Assembly (NCBI GenBank): GCA_900544535.1
Contig: UQVH01000037.1
Span: 1 to 12,437 of the forward strand
Direction of reading: 5' to 3'
Source of the DNA: an uncultured Bacteroidales bacterium
GTDB lineage: Bacteria; Bacteroidota; Bacteroidia; Bacteroidales; Muribaculaceae
Length of the DNA stretch: 12,437 nucleotides
The notes under the pieces are model-generated. The model worked only from the letters and a program-made list of their open reading frames with translations. It was not told the DNA's origin and made no database searches. The position numbers and the translations under genes were made by a program. Below, one piece after another: positions 1-6,274 of this stretch (positions within the stretch are counted from its first letter, which is position 1; the number at the start of each line of letters is the position of its first letter).

Positions 1-46
1 ATCTCTGAGCCTTACCGCTGTGAGGCTTGCTTCTCAAAAGCGAGTG

Positions 47-78
47 CAAAGGTAGGCATTTCCCACATTTCCTCCAAA
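47..78 (-). promoter_or_regulatory. Leftward Bacteroidetes-type promoter for a gene outside the window
   Basis: Read on the minus strand, a perfect -7 box TACCTTTG (54 to 47) lies 20 nt downstream of a TTTG -33 element (78 to 75). This matches the established Bacteroidetes housekeeping promoter (TTG, about 20 nt, TAnnTTTG). Transcription should begin near position 41 and run out of the window to the left. No start codon follows on the minus strand before position 1, so the leader is at least 40 nt. A 7-bp stem (8-14 with 21-27, one G-U pair) lies within that leader. The target gene cannot be seen. Confidence 0.75.
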
Positions 79-79
79 T

Positions 80-116
80 CCTCAAGACTATTTTAACGGA
101 ATTTTAACACTTGAGG
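80..116. promoter_or_regulatory. Candidate operator: direct repeats inside an inverted repeat
   Basis: Just upstream of the leftward promoter, CCTCAAG (80-86) and CTTGAGG (110-116) form a 7-bp inverted repeat. Between them ATTTTAAC occurs twice (90-97 and 101-108), 11 bp apart, about one helical turn. Such spacing suits a dimeric DNA-binding protein, but no binding factor can be named and chance cannot be excluded in AT-rich DNA. Confidence 0.25.
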
Positions 117-163
117 GCCGTTTTGCCGATTATAGCTGCATCTAATTAACAATTCTAGCCTAA

Positions 164-209
164 AATGGCCATTCCGATTTGGCAGACCGGGAACTTTTCA
201 GTAATTTTG
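164..209 (+). promoter_or_regulatory. Promoter of the DUF1460 gene, with an adjacent palindrome
   Basis: TTTG at 178-181 and TAATTTTG at 202-209 are separated by 20 nt and fit the Bacteroidetes -33/-7 consensus. Transcription would start near 214, giving a leader of about 50 nt before the ATG at 266. A perfect 10-bp palindrome, AATGGCCATT (164-173), sits immediately upstream of the -33 element and could be an operator; that last point is inference only. Confidence 0.65.
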
Positions 210-265
210 GCCTATACATTTTTCAAGCATTCAACCTTCAAATCTTTTAGTTCCACTCTTTCGCC

Positions 266-1144
266 ATGCTCAAGATTTATACCTATATTATATATATACT
301 CGTTTCATTCTGTCTCCCACTCGGCTTAGCGGCAGCAAATCCAGATGCAACCCGTTGGCACAACGAAGCGACAGACACCACCAAGATCACAAAAATTCTC
401 ATCAAAGCAACCGATCTTTGCGCCAACACGCCAAATCAGCTCATCGAATTCATCGGCAGAGAATTTATCAATACTCCCTACAAGAGCGGCACACTGGAAG
501 GCTCCCCGGAAATGCTGACCGTCAATCTTGACGAAATGGACTGCACGACCTTCATCGAAACCGTGGTAGCCATGGCCCTGACAGTAGAAAATCACAGATG
601 CTCATGGATCGACTATCTCGATATGCTTGAATCAGTACGCTACCGCAATGGCTATGCCAACGGTTACGCATCACGGCTCCACTACATAAGCGACTGGGTT
701 GTCACAAACACTCATCGCGGATACATCAAAGACGTAACAGACCGCATACCGCAATCAGATGTGCATATAAAGACACTCGATTACATGTCGCGCAATCGGT
801 CAAGCTATCCTGCGCTGGGCGATTCCGCCACATTCGCAGGCATCAAAGACATGGAAGTCGCATACAGATCACACCGTTTTCCATACATCAAATCAGGAAG
901 ACTCGGCAGCAAGCAAATCATCAATGCACTCAAAGGCGGTGACATAGTAGCACTCACAACCAAAACAAACGGTCTTGACGTAAGCCACATGGGCATTCTT
1001 GTCATTGAAAAAGACGGACCGCACCTACTTCACGCATCATCCAAAGAAGGGAAAATTGTGATTGACAAACTTCCTCTTGCCGAATACATGCGTAAGAACC
1101 ATCAGCTGACAGGCATCCGCGTGCTACGCCTGCAAGCTCAGTAA
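266..1144 (+). CDS. Secreted DUF1460 (N-acetylmuramoyl-L-alanine amidase-like) protein
   Basis: A 292-residue protein of the DUF1460 family, a papain-like (NlpC/P60-related) cysteine hydrolase group associated with peptidoglycan fragments. Residues 1-24 look like a signal peptide: a short polar start, a hydrophobic run and an Ala-rich end near residue 23, with no lipobox. The catalytic nucleophile is probably Cys93 in the MDCTTF motif. His241 in SHMG is the likely second catalytic residue, and His256 (LHASS) is another conserved position. It therefore probably acts in the periplasm on cell-wall peptides, in turnover or recycling; the exact bond cut is not evident. It is monocistronic with its own promoter and ends 42 nt before the convergent sigma-54 activator gene, sharing that gene's terminator hairpin. 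The ATG at 266 is chosen because it gives an intact signal peptide. Confidence 0.87.
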   Translation: MLKIYTYIIYILVSFCLPLGLAAANPDATRWHNEATDTTKITKILIKATDLCANTPNQLIEFIGREFINTPYKSGTLEGSPEMLTVNLDEMDCTTFIETVVAMALTVENHRCSWIDYLDMLESVRYRNGYANGYASRLHYISDWVVTNTHRGYIKDVTDRIPQSDVHIKTLDYMSRNRSSYPALGDSATFAGIKDMEVAYRSHRFPYIKSGRLGSKQIINALKGGDIVALTTKTNGLDVSHMGILVIEKDGPHLLHASSKEGKIVIDKLPLAEYMRKNHQLTGIRVLRLQAQ

Positions 1145-1168
1145 ACGAAACGCGACATACAGCGAACA

Positions 1169-1206
1169 TAAAAAACGGCATCGACTCACTCGATGCCGTA
1201 TTCTTT
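1169..1206. terminator. Bidirectional terminator overlapping the sigma-54 activator stop codon
   Basis: A perfect 10-bp GC-rich stem (1175-1184 with 1190-1199) closes a 5-nt loop. Leftward it is followed by six U residues (the A run 1170-1175), a strong intrinsic terminator. Rightward it is followed by a weaker AUUCUUUUAU tract serving the DUF1460 transcript. The last codons and stop (1186-1188) of the activator gene form one arm and the loop of the hairpin. Confidence 0.85.
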
Positions 1207-2451
1207 TATCTTGCGATAGAGCGTCCGCTCCGAGATCTTCAGCTCTTTTGCCGCGTCCTTCCGCTTTCCTCCATTACGTTCAAGAGCAAGACGGATAGTG
1301 TCACGCTCAGTCTCCTCAAGTGTCGCCGGGACAGCAGGCGGCATTGCCGGTGCAAAATCCGCCGGGCCATCCGAGGCTATGACACCACGCCGCAACGGAG
1401 AGGCAAACGGCTGAAACTTCACAATCGAGCGAGTTGTATTTTCAGTCGGTTCCACTTCTTCTATCGGCTGGAATGCCGGTCCATGAGGTCTGGACACCGA
1501 CGCATCACCAAATGAGTCCAGACGAGCATTGAGAGTTTCGATCTGCTGCTGGAGACGCAATATCATACCGAACAGCGCCTCGCGTTCAGAAGCATAATCG
1601 TGATGCGATTCCGCAGCCGAAGCCACAGGCACATAGTTCAGGCTCCCGGCCGGAAGAAACGACAGCACCTCTTCAGCTCCAATATCTTTCCCCGATTCAA
1701 AGAGAGCGATCTGCTCGACGACGTTCTTTAATTGTCTGACATTTCCGGGCCAGCGGTATCTCATCAGCACTTCACGCGCCCCGTCGTCAAGTGTCACCGC
1801 AGGCATAGCATAACGTTCCGAAAAATCCGAAGCGAATTTCCGCGCCAGAAGAGCTATATCCCCACCCCTGTCACGTAAAGGAGGAATCTGAATGGAGACA
1901 GTCGACAGACGATAATATAGATCCTCACGGAAGCGTCCCTCCGACACAGCCTTAGCCATATCTACATTTGTGGCCGCCACTATGCGGACATTGGACTTCT
2001 GGACAGTCGACGAGCCGACTTTCAGAAACTCACCGCTTTCCAGCACTCGCAAAAGCCTTGCCTGAGTAGTGAGAGGCAGCTCGGCCACTTCATCCAGAAA
2101 AATCGTTCCGCCGTCGGCCTCCTCGAAATATCCCTTTCGCGAAGACACCGCCCCCGTAAACGAGCCCTTCTCATGACCGAAAAGTTCCGAATCAATCGTA
2201 CCTTCCGGTATGGCTCCGCAGTTTACCGCTATATATTTACCGTGTTTGCGCGGCGAAAATCCGTGTATGATCTTCGGAAAAAATTCCTTTCCCGTACCGC
2301 TCTCTCCCGTCACGAGCACAGACAGATCGATAGGCGCCACCTGAATGGCGCGCGAAACAGCCGCCAAAAGACCGGGGGCATTCCCGACAATACCGTAGCG
2401 CTGTTTGGCCTGAACTATTTCCGCAGGCAATTCCTGAAGATTAAGCTGCAT
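1186..2451 (-). CDS. Sigma-54-dependent transcriptional activator (AAA+ plus Fis HTH, no receiver)
   Basis: A 421-residue enhancer-binding activator of RpoN RNA polymerase. The AAA+ domain begins almost at the N-terminus (about 18-255). It has Walker A GESGTGKE (49-56), the sigma-54 contact loop GSFTGA (96-101, a Ser variant of GAFTGA), Walker B GGTIFLDE (114-121) and RWPGNVRQLKN (233-243). A Fis-type helix-turn-helix lies at about 380-419. Between them is a roughly 100-residue linker with a short heptad-like stretch (about 287-312) and Pro/Ala-rich disorder. There is no N-terminal receiver, GAF or PAS domain, so, like PspF, activity must be set by a partner protein, by the linker or by expression. 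It lies 33 nt downstream of the acyltransferase gene and no separate promoter is visible, so the two are probably co-transcribed. Its targets are unknown. Confidence 0.93.
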   Translation of the reverse strand: MQLNLQELPAEIVQAKQRYGIVGNAPGLLAAVSRAIQVAPIDLSVLVTGESGTGKEFFPKIIHGFSPRKHGKYIAVNCGAIPEGTIDSELFGHEKGSFTGAVSSRKGYFEEADGGTIFLDEVAELPLTTQARLLRVLESGEFLKVGSSTVQKSNVRIVAATNVDMAKAVSEGRFREDLYYRLSTVSIQIPPLRDRGGDIALLARKFASDFSERYAMPAVTLDDGAREVLMRYRWPGNVRQLKNVVEQIALFESGKDIGAEEVLSFLPAGSLNYVPVASAAESHHDYASEREALFGMILRLQQQIETLNARLDSFGDASVSRPHGPAFQPIEEVEPTENTTRSIVKFQPFASPLRRGVIASDGPADFAPAMPPAVPATLEETERDTIRLALERNGGKRKDAAKELKISERTLYRKIKEYGIE

Positions 2452-2484
2452 AGATCAATCTATAATTTATCCGGTAGTCAAATA

Positions 2485-3333
2485 TCATTTCAGAGATTGC
2501 AGACTATAAGTCTTTGCACGCAAAAAATCGCCGAGTTCTTTGACTGACCCCGAATGGGCGGCGATTTCTTCGGGCGAAATCGGATCACCGACTGAAATAT
2601 GAAGAGTGTCGTTTTTACGGCGGAAAACTTCGGCCGGCAATCTGAGAGTGCGTATCTGCCATGAGACAATCCCCAGGAAACGGAACCACCAGCTGTTGTA
2701 GCCGTGGAAGAAAATCGGTATCACCGGCACTTTCAGTTGCTGAATCAGACGGATGATCGACTCGCGCCATTCCCGGTCTTCAAATTTCAGATGCCTGTTG
2801 TAGTTTCCGACCGCCCCGGCAGGGAAAAAGCCGATCGGCTCGCCCCGGCGAACCTGCATGATCGCTTCCTTGATCCCCTTCATCGACACAGCCTTCTTTG
2901 CGGGATCATCGCTCGCCGTCTGGTCGACAGCGATAAAGTTGGGGCGCATGGCCACTATATAGTTCAGGATCATATTGACCATCACTTTGAACTTCGGACG
3001 GCGGCGTCCGATTATATCGATCAGAGTGATTCCGTCGAGAGCTCCGAACGGATGATTGCTTATCGTGATAAAGGCACCTTCCGGCAGATTGTCAAGGACC
3101 TGCTCGTTGTCGATACGCAATTTTATGTTGAGATCCTCAAGCAGCCCGCGGCAGAACTGCGGACCTGGAGTATCGAAATTATGATCGTGAATCCAGTTGA
3201 CCTTGTCGACGGCGAGCAGCTTCATCAGCCAGCCGACCAGACGCCGTTTCCCCTTAAGGAAAGGAGCCATCTTAACTATATCGTCATAGTCGAGCACCGT
3301 GCGCTTGACCTCTGTATTCTGAGTCTGTTCCAT
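2485..3333 (-). CDS. PlsC-like lysophospholipid or lipid acyltransferase
   Basis: A 282-residue acyltransferase of the PlsC/LPLAT superfamily, expected to transfer an acyl chain from acyl-ACP or acyl-CoA to a lipid hydroxyl at the inner membrane. The catalytic block is SNHPFGALDG (92-101), in which His94 and Asp100 are five residues apart, an H-x5-D spacing instead of the classic H-x4-D. FFPAGA (169-174) corresponds to the glycerol-phosphate-binding block, and PVIPIFFHG (203-211) to the last conserved block. I recall H-x5-D spacing in the hemolysin/OlsA-like branch that includes glycine-lipid O-acyltransferases, but the N-acyltransferase partner is not adjacent, so no symbol is given. ATG at 3333 is chosen over an in-frame TTG at 3342. 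The gene leads an operon with the sigma-54 activator and diverges from spt, suggesting a membrane-lipid locus. Confidence 0.85.
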   Translation of the reverse strand: MEQTQNTEVKRTVLDYDDIVKMAPFLKGKRRLVGWLMKLLAVDKVNWIHDHNFDTPGPQFCRGLLEDLNIKLRIDNEQVLDNLPEGAFITISNHPFGALDGITLIDIIGRRRPKFKVMVNMILNYIVAMRPNFIAVDQTASDDPAKKAVSMKGIKEAIMQVRRGEPIGFFPAGAVGNYNRHLKFEDREWRESIIRLIQQLKVPVIPIFFHGYNSWWFRFLGIVSWQIRTLRLPAEVFRRKNDTLHISVGDPISPEEIAAHSGSVKELGDFLRAKTYSLQSLK

Positions 3334-3356
3334 TATAATCAAGTTTAGAGCAGGTG

Positions 3357-3364
3357 CAAAATTA
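3357..3364 (-). promoter_or_regulatory. -7 box of the acyltransferase/activator operon
   Basis: On the minus strand TAATTTTG matches TAnnTTTG and predicts transcription from about 3351, leaving a leader of under 20 nt before the ATG at 3333. No TTG lies at the usual -33 distance. That position holds TACAATGT instead, the same 8-mer found upstream of the spt -7 box. Confidence 0.5.
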
Positions 3365-3387
3365 AGAAAAATATAGGAAAACCCTAC

Positions 3388-3480
3388 ACATTGTAACCTA
3401 TTCCGTCAAAAATACAACAAAAACCATTGGGTCCCAAGCCCCGTTTAGCAAAATTAACACCTAAAAGCCCCATACAATGT
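3388..3480. promoter_or_regulatory. Symmetric candidate control region between acyltransferase and spt
   Basis: In this divergent intergenic region ACATTGTA (3388-3395) and its exact reverse complement TACAATGT (3473-3480) lie on either side of an interrupted palindrome, TTGGG-T-CCCAA (3427-3437). The palindrome centre (3432) is within 2 nt of the midpoint of the outer pair (3434). Read in each direction of transcription, TACAATGT falls 21 nt (spt) and 23 nt (acyltransferase) before the -7 box, in place of a -33 TTG. The arrangement suggests shared control of the two lipid genes. This is inferred from pattern alone. Confidence 0.35.
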
Positions 3481-3501
3481 ATAAAAATGTAAAAAATTTC
3501 C

Positions 3502-3509
3502 TACCTTTG
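3502..3509 (+). promoter_or_regulatory. -7 box of the spt promoter
   Basis: TACCTTTG is the consensus Bacteroidetes -7 element and predicts transcription from about 3514, with a leader of roughly 58 nt. The -33 position lacks TTG; TACAATGT (3473-3480) is there instead. Confidence 0.65.
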
Positions 3510-3571
3510 CACACTGCAAAAAGACTGAGAAAATATTCACAATCGCGGCATAAGCGTTTTCTTACTATTTT

Positions 3572-4759
3572 ATGAACTTACTCCAACAAAAACTTTCCAG
3601 ATACACAGCCCCTCAGGAAGCAAAAGCCGCCGGCGTCTACCCCTACTTCCGCGCTATTTCAAGCGAACAGGACCCTGAGGTGGTCATTAACGGCAAAAAA
3701 GTGCTGATGTTTGGATCCAACTGCTACACAGGACTGGTCAACGACCCACGCATCAAGGAAGCCGCCATCGAAGCCACCCGCAAATACGGCACCGGCTGTG
3801 CCGGATCACCGTTTCTCAACGGCACTCTCGACCTTCACAAGCAACTCGAAGCCGCACTTGCCGACTACATAGGCAAAGAAGACGTGATGGTTTACTCGAC
3901 AGGATTCGGCGTCAATCTTGGCGTGGTTTCCGCTCTTACCGGCCGTGAGGACTATATTCTCTGGGACGAACAGGACCATGCCTCAATCATCGAAGGGCGC
4001 CGTCTTTCATTCAGCCAGCAACTCAAATACAAACACAACGACATGGAGTCGCTCGAAAAGCAACTCCAGAAATGCGATCCTGACAAAGTCAAGCTGATCG
4101 TCAGCGACAGCGTCTTTTCCATGGAAGGCGATGTCGCCAATGTCCGCGAAATCGTAAGACTTGCCAAGCAATATAATGCCAGCGTCATGATGGACGAAGC
4201 CCATGGCATCGGCGTCTTTGGCGAAGGGGGGCGCGGAGTCTGTCACCACTTCGGGGTAGCCGACGACGTTGATCTCATCATGGGAACCTTCTCCAAATCA
4301 TTCGCATCTCTCGGCGGTTTCATCGCCACAAGCAAAGAAGTCACCAACTTCCTGCGTCACCACTCACGCTCCTACATCTTCACAGCCAGCATCACTCCGG
4401 CATCAACCGCAGCAGCCCTCAAGGCTCTGGAGATCATGAAAACCGAACCTGAACGCCAGGAAAACCTCTGGAAGCTCACCAACCATGCGCTCGAAGGCTT
4501 CCGCAGCAGAGGATTCGAGATCGGCCACACATCCACGCCGATCATTCCCCTCTTCATCCGCGACGACTTCAAGACCTTTGCGATCACCCGCGACCTTCTC
4601 GAAGATGGAATCTTTGTCAATCCGGTCGTTTCGCCGGCTGTTGCCCCGACCGACACCCTGATCCGCTTCTCCCTGATGGCCACACACACGATGGAACAGG
4701 TCGACCGCGCGCTTGAAACCATCACCAAGGTATTCCGCAAACACGATCTTCTCCACTAA
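3572..4759 (+). CDS. spt: Serine palmitoyltransferase
   Basis: A 395-residue PLP-dependent alpha-oxoamine synthase (fold type I aminotransferase), full length for bacterial, soluble, homodimeric serine palmitoyltransferase. It condenses L-serine with a long-chain acyl-CoA (or acyl-ACP) to 3-ketosphinganine with loss of CO2, the first step of sphingolipid synthesis. Visible residues are His136 (DHAS), which stacks on the cofactor ring; Asp208 and His211 in DEAHGIGVFG; and the Schiff-base Lys242 in GTFSKSFASLGGF. The TFSKSFAS context favours serine palmitoyltransferase over glycine C-acetyltransferase (KBL) or AONS, which usually carry a TLGKA-like sequence; KBL remains the main alternative. 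It has its own promoter, diverges from an acyltransferase operon and is followed after 18 nt by a long perfect inverted repeat. Sphingolipid synthesis through this enzyme is established in Bacteroides, Prevotella and Porphyromonas. Confidence 0.9.
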   Translation: MNLLQQKLSRYTAPQEAKAAGVYPYFRAISSEQDPEVVINGKKVLMFGSNCYTGLVNDPRIKEAAIEATRKYGTGCAGSPFLNGTLDLHKQLEAALADYIGKEDVMVYSTGFGVNLGVVSALTGREDYILWDEQDHASIIEGRRLSFSQQLKYKHNDMESLEKQLQKCDPDKVKLIVSDSVFSMEGDVANVREIVRLAKQYNASVMMDEAHGIGVFGEGGRGVCHHFGVADDVDLIMGTFSKSFASLGGFIATSKEVTNFLRHHSRSYIFTASITPASTAAALKALEIMKTEPERQENLWKLTNHALEGFRSRGFEIGHTSTPIIPLFIRDDFKTFAITRDLLEDGIFVNPVVSPAVAPTDTLIRFSLMATHTMEQVDRALETITKVFRKHDLLH

Positions 4760-4777
4760 ATCGGGGATAGAGACAGT

Positions 4778-4838
4778 ACATATAAAAGTCAGACGGCATG
4801 ACCTTTCGGAAAGGTCATGCCGTCTGACTTTTATATGT
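4778..4838. terminator. Perfect 29-bp inverted repeat, probable bidirectional terminator
   Basis: Bases 4778-4806 and 4810-4838 are exact reverse complements around a 3-nt loop (CGG). The repeat lies between convergent spt and yitT-like genes, 18 nt after the spt stop. The outer stem ends in ACTTTTATATGT in both directions, so each transcript would carry a GC-rich inner helix followed by a U-rich but still paired outer tract. A shared terminator is the likely role. Its length and perfection exceed what termination needs. Confidence 0.7.
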
Positions 4839-4967
4839 CCGGTGTCGCAGCAATAAATGTTAAGTAATTCTTAAAAATAAGTGAATCATAGACAATCCAA
4901 ATATCCATAAACAAATATTCATCAGATCAAGATAAAGCAATATCTTTCCGCCCGTGCCCTACCGCGG

Positions 4968-5906
4968 CTAAGCCTCGGTCCGGCACTCACATTTATCCTC
5001 CTCAAGACGTCGGCTCAGTTCATGGTCAGGCTTGAACTTAAGCTGGTCGAAACCCTGCCCGTAAGCACCGTTGACATTCGCCTGAGTGATGAAAGCGTTC
5101 GGATCTATATCCTTCACCACGCGGAAAACCGTCACGGCCTCCAGTTTGCGGCATACAACCAGCAGCACTTTCACCGGCTGCTTCGAATACCATCCCATCC
5201 CGTCGAGGACAGTCACCCCGCGCCTCGGATACTTATTGATCGCGTTAGCCAACTGCTCCCAGTGTTTGGAAATTATGATGAACTGAACGGCCTGACGGTT
5301 TGAGTTGATGATCAGGTCCACCATATATGACAGGATAAACAGCACTATAAATCCGTAGACCACACGCGTTATGTCGTGGAAAAACAGATAGCTTGACGAA
5401 ATGATGGCGAAATCGACATAGAGCATCGTGCGTCCGACGGTCACATTGGTCTTCTTCGCCATGATGGCGCCGACAATATCCGTTCCGCCCGTGCTCCCGT
5501 TATGCGTAAACACAATGCCAAGAGCTATCCCCGACAGCACCGCGCCTATGCAGACGCTCATGAACGGCTGCCCAGGAACCAATGGTCCCGAAAACAGGGG
5601 AGGCATGAACGTCACCACCAGCGAGACAGCGGTCGCTCCGTAGAGAGTCTTGTAAACGAAAGCGCGGCCCACAACCTTCCAGGCAATGGCAAGCAATATG
5701 ATATTGATCACATATTGGGTTATACCGATCATATACGGATTGCCCGTCAGGAAATAGACAATCGTACCCAGACCGGTCACACCTCCGATCACAACCTTCT
5801 CCGGAAGGATAAAAGCCGAAAAGCCGAACCCATAAATCAAAGCTGCAAGCGTAATCATTATATAATCACGGCTCGACATCCAGAGTTTAGTTTTTGAAAA
5901 AGTCAT
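4968..5906 (-). CDS. YitT-family membrane protein (DUF161 plus DUF2179)
   Basis: A 312-residue integral membrane protein of the YitT/DUF161 family. The N-terminal two thirds carry about five or six hydrophobic segments (roughly 14-34, 40-56, 60-80, 85-105, 115-135 and 160-200). The family's glycine-rich motif NGSTGGTDI falls within this region at about residue 138. The C-terminal soluble part, about residues 222-290, is a DUF2179 domain, with conserved GMGWYSKQPVKV and DPNAFITQANVNGAYG stretches; such domains are thought to bind a small ligand. The biochemical function of the family is not established and no substrate is implied here. ATG at 5906 is preferred to an in-frame TTG at 5912. It is monocistronic with its own consensus promoter and converges on spt. 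Confidence 0.88.
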   Translation of the reverse strand: MTFSKTKLWMSSRDYIMITLAALIYGFGFSAFILPEKVVIGGVTGLGTIVYFLTGNPYMIGITQYVINIILLAIAWKVVGRAFVYKTLYGATAVSLVVTFMPPLFSGPLVPGQPFMSVCIGAVLSGIALGIVFTHNGSTGGTDIVGAIMAKKTNVTVGRTMLYVDFAIISSSYLFFHDITRVVYGFIVLFILSYMVDLIINSNRQAVQFIIISKHWEQLANAINKYPRRGVTVLDGMGWYSKQPVKVLLVVCRKLEAVTVFRVVKDIDPNAFITQANVNGAYGQGFDQLKFKPDHELSRRLEEDKCECRTEA

Positions 5907-5928
5907 TGTCAAAAATTTTAGAACAGCG

Positions 5929-5960
5929 CAAATTTAACTTAAATTATAATCCCCTCCAAA
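5929..5960 (-). promoter_or_regulatory. Promoter of the yitT-like gene
   Basis: On the minus strand TTTG (5960 to 5957) precedes TAAATTTG (5936 to 5929) by 20 nt, a full match to the Bacteroidetes promoter. The start site near 5923 leaves a leader of about 17 nt before the ATG at 5906, which supports that start over the TTG at 5912. Confidence 0.72.
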
Positions 5961-6134
5961 CCCAATTTCTCCACAATCTCCCGCCGTTCTTCCCGGCGCA
6001 TCGCCACCTTATAATAATATGAAACAAAAACATTCCGATTTGCGCTACTTTATAACTCCCGCTTCCGCCCCGCTGCACAAATCAAATATCAGCGCATCCC
6101 GAAAGCCTAATTGTTAAAGATTACTAAAACAACA

Positions 6135-6164
6135 TTGCCAATCCGCATAAAATCACTACCTTTG
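6135..6164 (+). promoter_or_regulatory. Promoter of the rplM-rpsI-rpsB-tsf operon
   Basis: TTG (6135-6137), 19 nt, then TACCTTTG (6157-6164): a consensus Bacteroidetes promoter. Transcription should start near 6169-6171. Confidence 0.8.
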
Positions 6165-6170
6165 CACACC

Positions 6171-6274
6171 GATTATGTCCAATTAATAAACCCGACGGCT
6201 TCGGGCGGAGGCTTTTGGCCGAGCTGAACCTCGATGCAGTCAAAAAGTAACTATCTATTAATTAAACATTTAAC
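6171..6274 (+). promoter_or_regulatory. rplM mRNA leader, candidate L13-responsive element
   Basis: A leader of about 105 nt, long compared with the 0-60 nt leaders elsewhere in the window. It holds a CCCGA/TCGGG hairpin (6191-6195 with 6201-6205), followed by a GAGG/CCTC pairing (6208-6211 with 6229-6232), and then an unstructured AT-rich stretch up to the GTG. L13 autoregulation through a leader is established in other bacteria. Here the role is inferred from leader length and structure only. Confidence 0.35.

Larger units (their letters stand above)
5907..6274. other. Divergent intergenic region between yitT-like gene and rplM
   Basis: A 368-base gap without a convincing gene. It contains the yitT-like promoter (5929-5960), the rplM promoter (6135-6164) and the rplM leader (about 6170-6274). 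The middle, 5961-6134, holds only a small GCCG/CGGC hairpin near 5985 and a 32-codon open frame (6019-6117) without a promoter, which I do not call. Confidence 0.7.

Noticed and set aside
2173..3348. Two rightward open frames (2173-2547 and 2704-3348) opposite the activator and acyltransferase genes
   Set aside because: Both lie antisense to strongly conserved coding sequence, have no recognisable domain, and arise from the codon bias of the real genes.
4948..4968. Possible sigma-54 (-24/-12) site near GGGCACGGGC on the minus strand
   Set aside because: The GC of the -12 element is missing at the required spacing, and the site lies after the yitT-like stop codon.
6019..6117. A 32-codon ATG frame upstream of rplM
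   Set aside because: No promoter precedes it, it ends close to the rplM -33 element, and nothing in its sequence suggests a known small protein.
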